Below, piece after piece: positions 50,565 through 59,637 of a stretch of 64,000 nucleotides of DNA. Made by a program: the position numbers and the translations under genes. Below the pieces are notes generated by a model. The model had not been told where the DNA came from, ran no database searches, and worked only from the letters and a program-made list of their open reading frames with translations. The stretch comes from CALBPI01 sp038524795 (GTDB lineage: Bacteria; Pseudomonadota; Gammaproteobacteria; Steroidobacterales; Woeseiaceae): NCBI GenBank assembly GCA_038524795.1, contig JBCBIJ010000008.1, positions 124,001-188,000 of the forward strand. Reading direction: 5' to 3'. Numbering within the stretch: the stretch's first letter is position 1; the number at the start of each line of letters is the position of its first letter.

Positions 50565-51233
50565 TCAGTCGTCGGCGTCCTTGCGCTCGACTTCCTGCGT
50601 GCGCGTGACCTCGGTGCCGTCGGCGCGCGTGCGCGTTGCGCTGCGTGTCGCGCCCGTTTCCGTGCGCCGCGCCGTCACGTCGACCGACTGCTCGCGGCCG
50701 TCGGGCGTCGTACGGCTGCTGTTTCGCGTGTAGGTCTGCGTGTCTGGGTCCCACTGCGCGTTGTCGTTACGCGTCCACTCGCCGCCGTTCGGGCCCGTGG
50801 TGACGCGATCGCGAGTGATGCCTGTCTCGGGGTCGTAGCTCACGTCGGTGTTGCGATTGGCTGTGCGGCCCTCAGGCCCAGTGACCGTCGTGTTGCGGTT
50901 GTAGCCGTCCTCGGTGCGCGAAAGCGTGGAGTCTGACGTGGCCGAGCGACCGTTGGGACCTGTGGCACGCCGTTCGGTGCGAACCGTCTGGTTGTCGCGG
51001 TCGACCGTGCGATGGGCTTCGCGGGTCGCCGTGTTGCCATTCCGGCCCGTGCGCGTGGTGCGCCGCTCCGCCGTGTTGCCATTGCGCTTGCGCGTCGTCT
51101 TGCGGCTGGGCTCACCAGCTGATGCATAGACTTCGAAGCCCGGTATGGAAGCCGCCTGCGTGTTGGGCGCGGCCGCGGCGCAGATCAGAACCAAAGCGCC
51201 CGTTGCGGCCAGAAAAAGCCTGGACTTATTCAT
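50565..51233 (-). CDS. Secreted repeat-rich protein (Arg/Thr/Asn/Gly)
   Basis: A 222-residue protein. The ATG at 51231-51233 follows GGGAG and gives a Sec signal (ending NTQAAS). The mature part is low in hydrophobic residues and built from imperfect repeats of about 25-30 residues with the core TGPNGR, TGPEGR, TGPNGG or TTPDGR, interspersed with RRTxRTGRNGNT. It is strongly basic with acidic patches (YDPETG, WDPDTQ). It could form beta-repeats at the cell surface or bind polyanions. I recognise no characterised family. Confidence 0.75.
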   Translation of the reverse strand: MNKSRLFLAATGALVLICAAAAPNTQAASIPGFEVYASAGEPSRKTTRKRNGNTAERRTTRTGRNGNTATREAHRTVDRDNQTVRTERRATGPNGRSATSDSTLSRTEDGYNRNTTVTGPEGRTANRNTDVSYDPETGITRDRVTTGPNGGEWTRNDNAQWDPDTQTYTRNSSRTTPDGREQSVDVTARRTETGATRSATRTRADGTEVTRTQEVERKDADD

Positions 51234-51359
51234 GGTGTTACTCCCTGTCAGTCGTTGCGTCATTCCGTGGCGCATTGGCGCCGGTTACCTGGAATAACGC
51301 GCGCCAACCGGATCGGTTGACAGGCGGGGAGCAAGTTCACATAACGCAGAACGGGAGGA

Positions 51360-51845
51360 TCAGGGCGCGTCAGCCTCAAGACCTTGGATGGCGCGACGCT
51401 CGGCATCCTCGCGGATCGCCTGCACATCCTGGAGTAACTGCTTCACAGCCTCCGGGTTGGGATAGGGCCCCAACATGGCGCTTTCGGGGCCCAACACAGC
51501 GGGCTCGCTGGCCTCAGTATCAGAGTCATCCGCAACCGGCCGGGGCGCGGGCGCCGTGCCCACCGCATTCATCTTCGGATCGATCGCGAGAACCGTGTAC
51601 GCCGTACCCTCGACGGGCGGCGTGCCCGAAAAGTGCCACTGCCCGCTCGCGTCCTGCCAACGGTAAACCTCCACAGGTTCCGAAGGGAGCACCTCGGGCA
51701 CATCAAGGCTCGGCAGGCTGGTCTGCAGCGACTGCCAGGCCTGATCCGGCGTGTAGAGCGGTTTGCCGTCGGATCCGCGCATGAGGAACGGGCCGGCCAA
51801 CGCCAGCACGAGCCCGAAACACAGTACTTTGACGAACAGTTTCAT
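51360..51845 (-). CDS. DUF4124-like exported protein
   Basis: A 161-residue protein with an N-terminal hydrophobic signal or anchor (FVKVLCFGLVLALAGPFLM). In the middle, VYRWQDASGQWHFSGTPP matches the DUF4124 core, YxWxDxxGxxxxSxxPP. The C-terminal part is a predicted helix (EAVKQLLQDVQAIREDAERRA). The domain is frequent in proteobacterial envelope proteins of unknown role. It is divergent from the YhhQ-like gene, 105 bp away. Confidence 0.8.
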   Translation of the reverse strand: MKLFVKVLCFGLVLALAGPFLMRGSDGKPLYTPDQAWQSLQTSLPSLDVPEVLPSEPVEVYRWQDASGQWHFSGTPPVEGTAYTVLAIDPKMNAVGTAPAPRPVADDSDTEASEPAVLGPESAMLGPYPNPEAVKQLLQDVQAIREDAERRAIQGLEADAP

Positions 51846-51950
51846 GCTTAAAGCGTAGCAGGCGCGGCGATCGACGAATCTGGATTACGTCGCATTTCGA
51901 AGCCTCGAGGTGCGACAATCGCGCACGTTTTTTATAAGAGTGGACGGTTT

Positions 51951-52763
51951 ATGACTGCAGCGGCACCACAGGGAAACGCACCGGAATTCGGCTCCGAGCT
52001 CTACGAGCGGCGCGAGCGTGTATTCCTCGTTTTGGCCGGCACCTTTCTCTGTGCCATGACGCTGCTCAACGTCGTTGGCATCTCGCACTTCATCGAAGTT
52101 GGCCCGCTCGTCGTGGCTGCAGGCGTACTGCCCTACCCGCTGACCTTCCTCTGCACAGACCTTATCTGTGAGCTCTACGGCCGCAAGCGCGCCAACTTCA
52201 TGGTCACCGTGGGCCTGTGCCTCAACGGCTTCATCCTGCTCATCATGTGGCTCATCGACATCGTGCCGGCAGCACCGTCCACCGCCATCCCGCCCTGGCA
52301 GGCGATCGAGCTCGCCAGCGACGTTGGCCTGCCCAGTGGTGACAGCCTGTCGGGCACGATCCAGATGTTCGACCTTATTTACGCCACGACCTCAGGCGCT
52401 GTCGTGGCCTCTATGCTCGCCTACATTGCCGCGCAGTACTGCGACGTTCAGGTGTTTCACTTCCTGAAGCGGTTGACGAAAGGCAAGTACCTCTGGGTGC
52501 GCAACAACTTCTCGACACTGACCAGCCAGCTCGTCGACTCTGTGACGGTCATCGCGGTGACATTCGGGGCGTCTTACCTCGCCGGCGAACGTACGTTCCA
52601 GTCACTACTCGTGCTCGTGGGCGGCAATTACGCGTTTAAGGCCGGATCAGCGTTGCTCGACACCATCCCCTTTTACATCCTGACGGCAAAGCTGCGTCGC
52701 TACCTGCAGCTTGAAGACAACGCAGCCGATTACGGCGGCGTGCCGTCCGAAAATCGCGCCTAG
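51951..52763 (+). CDS. Queuosine-precursor transporter, YhhQ-like
   Basis: A 270-residue inner-membrane protein of the YhhQ/VUT family, which imports the 7-deazapurines preQ0 and preQ1 for queuosine. Conserved segments: LLNVVGISHFI, YPLTFLCTDLICELYGRKRA (the family signature), and WVRNNFSTLTSQLVDSVTVI. About six helices are visible. No preQ1 riboswitch could be recognised in the 105-bp leader. Its 3' end overlaps the next (convergent) gene by 4 bp. Its presence widens the purine-like transport theme, though nothing links it to the catabolic operons. Confidence 0.9.
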   Translation: MTAAAPQGNAPEFGSELYERRERVFLVLAGTFLCAMTLLNVVGISHFIEVGPLVVAAGVLPYPLTFLCTDLICELYGRKRANFMVTVGLCLNGFILLIMWLIDIVPAAPSTAIPPWQAIELASDVGLPSGDSLSGTIQMFDLIYATTSGAVVASMLAYIAAQYCDVQVFHFLKRLTKGKYLWVRNNFSTLTSQLVDSVTVIAVTFGASYLAGERTFQSLLVLVGGNYAFKAGSALLDTIPFYILTAKLRRYLQLEDNAADYGGVPSENRA

Positions 52764-53203
52764 TCGGCGCTGCCGATGAAGGCCAGCGAGGTTTCCGCGT
52801 AGTAGCTTGCGCCGCCCGCACTGGCCAGCACGCGTATCGACTCGTCCGTTGACGCACCCTCGAAGGCGAGCCTCCAGGACTGACCGTCCCCCTCGAGCGC
52901 CTGCGGCACACCATAGGTCCCTGCCGCGTCGCCCAAGGCGAGTTTCACGCTGTCGAGTGCGTGCGACGCGCTCAGCATCATGACCCCATCGCTGAGTGCC
53001 AGAACGAGCTGAAAGTCATTGTTGACGAGCTCGCACTCGCCGCTCGCGTAGCGGCAATTGGGCTTGGCCACGAGTTCATAGGCACCACCCGGCACTGCCG
53101 CCTGCGGTTCCTCGGCCACCATCCGGTCCACGGCGAACCACGCGATAATCGCGAGCACGGGCGCGACTAGCAGCGCGATGATGACGTGTTTGTTCTTCCA
53201 CAT
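52760..53203 (-). CDS. Membrane-anchored protein of unknown function
   Basis: A 147-residue protein starting MWKNKHVIIALLVAPVLAII, a single N-terminal anchor. The periplasmic part has two cysteines close together (NCRYASGEC) and beta-rich segments (FQLVLALSDGVMMLSAS and SWRLAFEGAS). I find no recognised domain. It lies downstream of the symporter terminator on the same strand, so it is probably transcribed separately. It converges on the YhhQ-like gene. Confidence 0.72.
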   Translation of the reverse strand: MWKNKHVIIALLVAPVLAIIAWFAVDRMVAEEPQAAVPGGAYELVAKPNCRYASGECELVNNDFQLVLALSDGVMMLSASHALDSVKLALGDAAGTYGVPQALEGDGQSWRLAFEGASTDESIRVLASAGGASYYAETSLAFIGSAD

Positions 53204-53214
53204 GCGGCGTCCCC

Positions 53215-53250
53215 AAAAAAAGACGGGGCCAGCCGAAGCTGACCCCGTAA
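53215..53250 (-). terminator. Intrinsic terminator of the symporter operon
   Basis: Minus strand stem of 11 bp, ACGGGGTCAGC/GCTGGCCCCGT with one mismatch and a TTCG loop, followed by T-rich sequence. It lies 15 bp past the symporter stop. Confidence 0.9.
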
Positions 53251-53264
53251 TGCTACGCCACGTC

Positions 53265-54995
53265 TCAGTGACCCGTCGCGCCACCTGCCCCGGCCGGGAC
53301 ACGGATGTCCTCGACCAGATGCTGAATGTGCTCGGGTGGATTGGCCGTCATCGCCGAGACCGCATACGCGACCGCGAAGTTGACGATGGCGCCCACAGCA
53401 CCGAAGGCGTTGGGCTCGATACCGAAGAACCAGTTGGCGGGCATGTCACCCAGGAACGCCGTGCTGGCGACGAACATGATGCCCTTGTGCTGGAACACGT
53501 AGAACAGCGTGACACCGATGCCCGCGATCATGCCGGCGATGGCGCCCTCCTTGTTCATCTTCTTGGAGAAAATCCCCATCATGAGCGCCGGGAAGATGGA
53601 CGACGCCGCGAGACCGAAGGCCAGTGCCACGGTCCCGGCTGCAAAGTCGGGTGGATTAAATCCAAGATAGCCCGCCGCACCGATCGCGCCTGCCATGGCA
53701 ATGCGACTTGCCAAGAGCTCCTGTTGCTCGCTGATGTCGGGTTTGAACACCCCTTTGAGCAAGTCATGCGAGATCGCCGAGGAGATCGCGAGCAACAACC
53801 CGGCCGCTGTCGACAGCGCGGCCGCGAGCCCGCCCGCAGCGACGAGCGCAATGACCCAGTTAGGCAGCTGCGCGATCTCGGGGTTGGCCAGGACCATGAT
53901 GTCGTTGTCGATCTTCTTGACCTCGTTGAGCTCAGGATCGGCCGAGTAACGGATGCGACCGTCGCCGTCCTTGTCTTCGAACTCGAGCAGTCCCGTTTTC
54001 TCCCAGTTGCTGACCCAGGTCGGGCGCTCTTCGTACTTCATGTACTCACCGGGCGTGGGCTCGATCGTCTGCATGAGATTCAGGCGCGCCATGGCGGCAA
54101 CCGACGGGGCCGTCGTGTAGAGGATCGCGATGAACACCAGCGCCCAGCCCGCGGAGCTGCGTGCGTCCTTGACCTTGGGCACCGTGAAGAAGCGGATGAT
54201 CACGTGCGGCAGGCCTGCCGTGCCGATCATAAGCGACATCGTATACATGAACATGTTGGTCAAGCTTAGCCTGGCATTGGTCGTGTACTCCGCGAAGCCT
54301 AACTCCATGACCACCTGGTCGATCTTGTCGAGCAGGTAGGTCGAGGTGCCGACGAGCGTGTCGCCCAGACCCAGCTGCGGGAACGGGTTTCCTGTCAGGT
54401 TCAGCGAGATGAAGATGGCCGGAATCGTGTAGGCGAGGATCAGCACACAGTACTGTGCGATCTGCGTGTAGGTGATGCCCTTCATGCCGCCCATGACGGC
54501 GTAGAAGAAGACGATCGCCATGCCGATCGTGAGGCCCACGTTGTAGTCGACCTCGAGAAAGCGCGAGAACGCCACGCCGATGCCCTTCATCTGGCCGATG
54601 ACGTAAGTGATCGACGCGATGATGAGGCAGATGACGGCAACGATGCGCGCGGCCTTGGAGTAGTACCGGTCACCGATGAACTCGGGCACGGTGAACTTGC
54701 CGAACTTGCGCAGGTAGGGCGCAAGCAGCATGGCCAGCAGCACGTAGCCGCCCGTCCAGCCCATGAGGAATACGGACCCGCCGTAGCCCATGAAGGCGAT
54801 GAGCCCGGCCATCGAGATGAACGACGCGGCCGACATCCAGTCGGCGGCGGTGGCCATGCCGTTGGCAACCGGGTGTACGCCGCCACCGGCGACGTAGAAC
54901 TCCTTCGTGGAGCCCGCCCGGGCCCAGATGGCGATGCCGACGTACAGCGCGAACGTGAAGCCGACGACGATGTAAGTAAGTGTTTGCAGTTCCAT
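53265..54995 (-). CDS. Sodium:solute symporter, VC_2705 subfamily (ActP-like)
   Basis: A 576-residue, 13-14 helix SSS-family symporter. It begins LTYIVVGFTFALYVGIAIW and has STKEFYVAGGGVHPVANGMATAADWMSAASFI, the pattern of acetate and monocarboxylate carriers. A soluble loop (about residues 330-365) includes DKDGDGRIRYS, an EF-hand-like calcium motif, seen in this subfamily. It forms an operon with the small DUF4212 partner gene 12 bp upstream and is divergent from crbS. Acetate or another short acid is the probable substrate by context with Acs. Confidence 0.92.
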   Translation of the reverse strand: MELQTLTYIVVGFTFALYVGIAIWARAGSTKEFYVAGGGVHPVANGMATAADWMSAASFISMAGLIAFMGYGGSVFLMGWTGGYVLLAMLLAPYLRKFGKFTVPEFIGDRYYSKAARIVAVICLIIASITYVIGQMKGIGVAFSRFLEVDYNVGLTIGMAIVFFYAVMGGMKGITYTQIAQYCVLILAYTIPAIFISLNLTGNPFPQLGLGDTLVGTSTYLLDKIDQVVMELGFAEYTTNARLSLTNMFMYTMSLMIGTAGLPHVIIRFFTVPKVKDARSSAGWALVFIAILYTTAPSVAAMARLNLMQTIEPTPGEYMKYEERPTWVSNWEKTGLLEFEDKDGDGRIRYSADPELNEVKKIDNDIMVLANPEIAQLPNWVIALVAAGGLAAALSTAAGLLLAISSAISHDLLKGVFKPDISEQQELLASRIAMAGAIGAAGYLGFNPPDFAAGTVALAFGLAASSIFPALMMGIFSKKMNKEGAIAGMIAGIGVTLFYVFQHKGIMFVASTAFLGDMPANWFFGIEPNAFGAVGAIVNFAVAYAVSAMTANPPEHIQHLVEDIRVPAGAGGATGH

Positions 54996-55007
54996 CGTTA
55001 GGCTCCC

Positions 55008-55256
55008 CTATTCCTCAACGCCGTGTTCGCGGTCGAGTTTTCCCATGCGCCAGGCGTAGAAGAAGATCAACACGACGAACGTGTAAATCGAGCCTTGCTG
55101 CGCAAACCAGAAGCCAAGCTTGTAACCGCCGAGCCGGATGCTGTTGAGTGGCTCGACGAGAATGATTCCGAAGCCGAAGCTGACGATGAACCACACAATC
55201 ATGCAGCCCCAAACGAGCTTCAGATTGGCACGCCAGTAATCGTTGTTGTTGGCCAT
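55008..55256 (-). CDS. Symporter small subunit (DUF4212)
   Basis: An 82-residue membrane protein with two helices (LVWGCMIVWFIVSFGFGIIL and IYTFVVLIFFYAWRM), matching the DUF4212 family always found before VC_2705-type symporters. The ATG at 55254-55256 (MANNNDYWRANLKL) is supported by family homology; longer frames upstream are not conserved. It is the first gene of the symporter operon and probably stabilises or modulates the large subunit. Confidence 0.93.
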   Translation of the reverse strand: MANNNDYWRANLKLVWGCMIVWFIVSFGFGIILVEPLNSIRLGGYKLGFWFAQQGSIYTFVVLIFFYAWRMGKLDREHGVEE

Positions 55257-55413
55257 TGCCGTCCCCCCTGGTACGCGGTGAATTCTGACCGAGGCCCAAT
55301 CTAGCAAAGCACCGCCAATGGCCCTTACCGACTTTAGTCTTAGGCCCACCGGTCGCACCTCGGGAGCGCGGGTAGTAGACTGATTTGTAACGGGTGCGAA
55401 GGGGGGCACGCAC

Positions 55414-58400
55414 TTGATCAATTCGTGGCTGCTCCTGGCAGCCTGCGCCGGCTACGTCGCGTTGCTGTTCGTCATTGCACGATTCGGTGACCGCGTGGCC
55501 GACGACCGCCTGTCGCCACGATGGCGGGCCATCACCTACAGCCTGGCGCTGGCGGTGTACTGCACATCGTGGACCTTCTACGGCGCTGTGGGCACCGCGG
55601 CGACGAGCGGCTGGCTGTACCTGCCTATCTACCTGGGCCCAATTCTCGTGATTGCCCTGGGCTGGCCGTTTCTGACACGCGTCATCGCCATCAGCCGGCG
55701 CCAGAACCTGACCTCGATTGCCGACTTCCTGGCCGCGCGCTACGGCCGCTCGCACGGCCTGGGCGTCATGATCACGGTCATCGCCGTGGTCGGTTCGGTG
55801 CCCTACATCGCGTTGCAGCTACAAGCGGTCGGGACGGGTTTCGCCATTGTGTCGGAGACAGGCTCCAGCGGCGCGCCGGGGTTTGGCACGGGGCTGGCCG
55901 TCACCCTGGCGCTGGCTGGTTTCGCGATCCTCTTCGGTACGCGCAAAGTGGATGTCACCGATCACCACGACGGCATGATGCTGGCCATCGCGTTTGAGTC
56001 GGTCGTGAAGCTCATCGCCTTCGTGCTCGTGGGCGTGTTTGCATTGGGCCTGTTGCGCAATGGCGTGACGAGTGCGTTACCAGGGCCCAGTCCGTTCGCC
56101 CAGTCTGCGCTACCGCAGACCTTCATGACCCAGCTGCTGCTGGCCGGCGCCGCCATTCTCTGCCTGCCGCGTCAGTTTCATGCCGCCGTGGTCGAGGCGC
56201 GCGCTGACGCTGACATCGGCATCGCGCGTTGGCTGTTTCCCATCTACCTCGTTGTTTTCTCGGTGCTCGTCATTCCCATCACCCTCGCCGGCCTCGGCAT
56301 GCTGTCGGGCTCGGGCATCACGGGTGACAGCTTTGTGCTCGCGTTGCCCATGCAGGCGGGCTCGCAATGGCTCACGCTCGTCGCGTTTCTGGGTGGTTTT
56401 TCCGCGGCCACGGGCATGGTCATCGTTGCTTGTGTGGCGCTTTCGACAATGATTTCCAACGAGTGCGTCGTACCGCTGGTGGTGCGGATGCGCGGCGGGG
56501 AGTCTCGCGACTACGCGCGCCTCGTTCTCTACGTGCGACGCGTCGCCATCGCAGTCATCGCACTGCTGGCCTGGCGCTACCAGGTGGCCGCCGCGGGCAA
56601 CACGGCGCTGGCCTCGATGGGCCTGTTGTCGTTTGCCGCGGCCGCGCAGTTCGCGCCGCTCATGGTGGCCGGCGTGTATTGGCGCGGCGCTCATCGACGC
56701 GGCGCCATCGCGGGTCTGGCTTGCGGCTTTGCGCTCTGGACTTACACGCTGTTCCTGCCCACGCTCGCACGCGCCGGCCTGTTCTCGACCGATTTCATCG
56801 AGCAGGGACTGTTCGGGCTCACCTGGCTGCGGCCCGAGGCGCTCGTCTTCGAGACGGTGTCGGCACCCCTGACACACGGGGTCGCCTGGTCACTCATCGT
56901 CAACACACTCGTACTGATCGGCGTGTCGCTGGCCGCACGACACAGCATGCTGGAGCGCATTCAGGCCGGCACCTTCGCAGGCGTGCGCGGCGTTCCGGCA
57001 CAAGGTCACCGGGACGCTCGTACCGCGAGTATCACGCACGAGGACCTCAAGGCGCTCGCGGGACGGTTCGTCGGCGGACCGCAGGCGGGACGCTCTTTCG
57101 CAGATTTCGCCCTGGCCGAAGGGATCGAGCTGGCGCCAAGCACCGCTGCCGACCCCCGCGTCATTCGGTTTACGGAACGACTGGTTGCGGGCGCCGTGGG
57201 CGCGGCGTCGGCACGCGTCGTCATGACCACAGCGCTGCGCGATACGGGCTCGCGCATCGAAGACGTCTTCGCACTCCTCGACGAGACGAGCGAAGCTATT
57301 CGTTTCAACCAGCAGCTCGTCGAGGCCACGCTCGAGAACATGACACAAGGCGTCAGTGTCGTGGACGCGGAGCAGCGTCTCGTCGGTTGGAACCGTCGCT
57401 ACCTCGAACTCATGGGCTACCCCGATAACCTGCTTTACCGGGGCCAGCCCGTCGCGGAACTGATTCGACACAACGCCGCGCAAGGCCACTTCGGTGACGT
57501 CGATCCCGAGACTGCTGTAAACCGACGTCTCAAGTTTCTGAAGAGCGGCTCGGCCTACACTTACGAGAGCAACTTCGCCGATGGTCGTGTCATCGAAATT
57601 CGGGGCCAGCCCATGCCGGGCGGCGGCTTCGTGACCACCTTCACCGACATCACGAGCTTTAAAGCCACGGAATCAGCACTTGAAGCCGCCAAGGCAGAAC
57701 TCGAACAACGCGTGGCGGCACGCACCTCGGAGCTCACGGATGCCATGAGTGATCTTGAAGCGGCGCGCCACGATGCCGAACAGGCCAACGCCTCGAAGAC
57801 GCGTTTCCTGGCTGCCGCCGCGCACGATTTGCTGCAACCTCTCAACGCCACGCGACTGTTCGCAACGCTCCTCAATGAGCAGGGGCAGGGCCTCAAGGCC
57901 GAACACCGGGAACTCGTGACGCGAATCCAGAGCGGTCTCGGCAACGTTGAGGATCTGCTAGGTGCGCTGCTCGATATCTCGCGGCTCGATACCGCCGCAC
58001 CGGTCCCACAGCCAGAGCCCGTACGCGTGGCCACGTTGTTTGAGGCGCTGCGTGATCAGTTCGCGCCGGGCTTCGAGGAAGCGGGTCTGTCACTCCGTTT
58101 TCAGCGCACGGAGAACTGGGTGCACAGCGACGCCGCCATGCTGCGCCGTATCCTGCAGAACTACCTCAGCAACGCGCGCCGCTACACGGCGTCGGGCGGC
58201 GTCCTCGTCGGCTGCCGGCGTCGCGGCGAGCACATCGCGCTGCAGGTCATCGACACGGGCATGGGCGTCGCCGATGACGATCGCGCCGTGATCTTTGAGG
58301 AGTTTCGACGACTGCCGGGCAGTGACCGCGCCGAGAAGCGCGGGCTCGGGCTGGGCCTGGCCATCGTGTCGCGCATCGCGCGGCTGCTCGGGCATGACAT

Positions 58401-58917
58401 CGGCATGCGATCAGCTCCTGGGCGCGGCAGCACCTTCGAGGTCATCGTCCCTGTGGCCACACCCGCCGAAAGTGCGCCGGTCGCCACAACTACGACAGCC
58501 GCGGGTCCGCGCTCAAGCCTCGTCGGCGAGCACGTCGTGATCATCGACAACGAGCCCGACATCGTCGACGGCATGGCGCAGCTGCTCGAGCGCTGGGGCG
58601 CCCTGCCCGTACCGGCCCCGGACGCAGCCACCGCCGTTGAGGCGGCGTTGGCCGTGCGCAAACACGCGCGGCGGCTACCTGCCTTGTTGCTCGTCGATTA
58701 CCACCTGGACGACGGCGCCACGGGCATCGAAGCGGTGCAGGCGCTGCGCAAGAAACTGCGCAAGCCGATCCCGGCCATCATCATCACGGCGGATCACTCA
58801 GACCCCGTCGCGCGTGCCGCTGCTGACGCCGACTGCGAGCTCATCAACAAGCCGTTGAAGCCCGCGGCGTTGCGCGCGCTGGTTGCGAATCTACTGGGGC
58901 GCCGGGGCGCGGCTTAA
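55414..58917 (+). CDS. crbS: CrbS-type hybrid sensor kinase with SSS transporter domain
   Basis: A 1167-residue kinase. Residues 1 to about 510 form a sodium:solute symporter-like domain with 12-13 helices (LTSIADFLAARYGRSHGLG is typical). A PAS-like domain follows (about 640-760, MTQGVSVVDAEQRLVGWNRRYLELMGY). The HisKA domain has H804 (AAAHDLLQPLNATR), then an ATPase domain with GLGLGLAIVSRIARLLG, and a C-terminal receiver with LLVDYHLDDGATG. This matches CrbS (Vibrio) and MxtR (Pseudomonas), which control acs with CrbR. The start is TTG at 55414. Confidence 0.93.
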   Translation: MINSWLLLAACAGYVALLFVIARFGDRVADDRLSPRWRAITYSLALAVYCTSWTFYGAVGTAATSGWLYLPIYLGPILVIALGWPFLTRVIAISRRQNLTSIADFLAARYGRSHGLGVMITVIAVVGSVPYIALQLQAVGTGFAIVSETGSSGAPGFGTGLAVTLALAGFAILFGTRKVDVTDHHDGMMLAIAFESVVKLIAFVLVGVFALGLLRNGVTSALPGPSPFAQSALPQTFMTQLLLAGAAILCLPRQFHAAVVEARADADIGIARWLFPIYLVVFSVLVIPITLAGLGMLSGSGITGDSFVLALPMQAGSQWLTLVAFLGGFSAATGMVIVACVALSTMISNECVVPLVVRMRGGESRDYARLVLYVRRVAIAVIALLAWRYQVAAAGNTALASMGLLSFAAAAQFAPLMVAGVYWRGAHRRGAIAGLACGFALWTYTLFLPTLARAGLFSTDFIEQGLFGLTWLRPEALVFETVSAPLTHGVAWSLIVNTLVLIGVSLAARHSMLERIQAGTFAGVRGVPAQGHRDARTASITHEDLKALAGRFVGGPQAGRSFADFALAEGIELAPSTAADPRVIRFTERLVAGAVGAASARVVMTTALRDTGSRIEDVFALLDETSEAIRFNQQLVEATLENMTQGVSVVDAEQRLVGWNRRYLELMGYPDNLLYRGQPVAELIRHNAAQGHFGDVDPETAVNRRLKFLKSGSAYTYESNFADGRVIEIRGQPMPGGGFVTTFTDITSFKATESALEAAKAELEQRVAARTSELTDAMSDLEAARHDAEQANASKTRFLAAAAHDLLQPLNATRLFATLLNEQGQGLKAEHRELVTRIQSGLGNVEDLLGALLDISRLDTAAPVPQPEPVRVATLFEALRDQFAPGFEEAGLSLRFQRTENWVHSDAAMLRRILQNYLSNARRYTASGGVLVGCRRRGEHIALQVIDTGMGVADDDRAVIFEEFRRLPGSDRAEKRGLGLGLAIVSRIARLLGHDIGMRSAPGRGSTFEVIVPVATPAESAPVATTTTAAGPRSSLVGEHVVIIDNEPDIVDGMAQLLERWGALPVPAPDAATAVEAALAVRKHARRLPALLLVDYHLDDGATGIEAVQALRKKLRKPIPAIIITADHSDPVARAAADADCELINKPLKPAALRALVANLLGRRGAA

Positions 58918-58923
58918 GGCGGA

Positions 58924-59598
58924 CTAGCCCGACCGCAACCCCTCGAGTTTGGCCGGGTCATTCACAGCCAGCCGCTGCACGGCGAGCACGGCCTGGGTGC
59001 GGTTGTTGACACCCAGCTTGCGGAAGATCGCTGTGATGTGGGCCTTGATCGTCGCCTCGGAAACGTCCAACTGGTAGGCGATCTGCTTGTTGAGCAACCC
59101 CTCGGCCAACATCATGAGGACGCGAAACTGATGCGCTGTCAGCTCAGCGATGGCGGCAGCGGCGGCCGCCTCGCTGTCGTCGATGGCCTCGTCGTCGGCA
59201 CTGACGCCCTCGGGCAACCAGACATCACCGTCGAGCACGGCGGCGATGCCGCGCTCGATATCACCAAATGGCGATGACTTCGGAATGAAGCCGCTGGCGC
59301 CGTGCTGAAGCGCGCGCCGCATGACGTTTGGGTCCTCATTCGCCGACACCACAATGGTGGGCAGTGTTGGGTGCTGGCTGCGCACCCAGGCCAGTGCCGA
59401 GAAGCCGCTGACGCCCGGCATATTGAGATCCAGCAGCAGCAGGTCCGCGTCGGCGTGGTCGTTCACAGTGCGCTGCAAGCTCGGCAGGCTGTCGGCCTCC
59501 ACGATCGTTGCGCCCGCGACGCTGTTCATTAGTGCGCGTGTGAGCGCCTCACGAAACAGCGGGTGGTCGTCGGCGACGATGAACGTGGCGTCGGTCAT
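58924..59598 (-). CDS. crbR: CrbR/ErdR-type response regulator (NarL/LuxR family)
   Basis: A 224-residue response regulator. The receiver opens TFIVADDHPLFREALTRAL with phosphorylation site D57 (LLLLDLNMPG). The GerE HTH is LTAHQFRVLMMLAEGLLNKQIAYQLDVSEATIKAHITAIFRKLGV. It is convergent with the kinase gene (6-bp gap) and 39 bp downstream of acs on the same strand, the arrangement expected of a CrbS/CrbR acetate switch that activates acs. Inference: it would bind upstream of acs and the porin. Confidence 0.92.
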   Translation of the reverse strand: MTDATFIVADDHPLFREALTRALMNSVAGATIVEADSLPSLQRTVNDHADADLLLLDLNMPGVSGFSALAWVRSQHPTLPTIVVSANEDPNVMRRALQHGASGFIPKSSPFGDIERGIAAVLDGDVWLPEGVSADDEAIDDSEAAAAAAIAELTAHQFRVLMMLAEGLLNKQIAYQLDVSEATIKAHITAIFRKLGVNNRTQAVLAVQRLAVNDPAKLEGLRSG

Positions 59599-59637
59599 AT
59601 CAGCAGAACTGTGCGGCGCTGCTTGTCATCGGCTTAT

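Noticed and set aside
51846..51950. preQ1 riboswitch before the YhhQ-like gene
   Set aside because: No recognisable preQ1 pseudoknot sequence; the 105-bp gap is short and shows no suitable stem.
53178..54269. Long plus-strand open frame opposite the symporter
   Set aside because: Arg/Asp/His-rich product with no motifs; the minus-strand symporter is clear.
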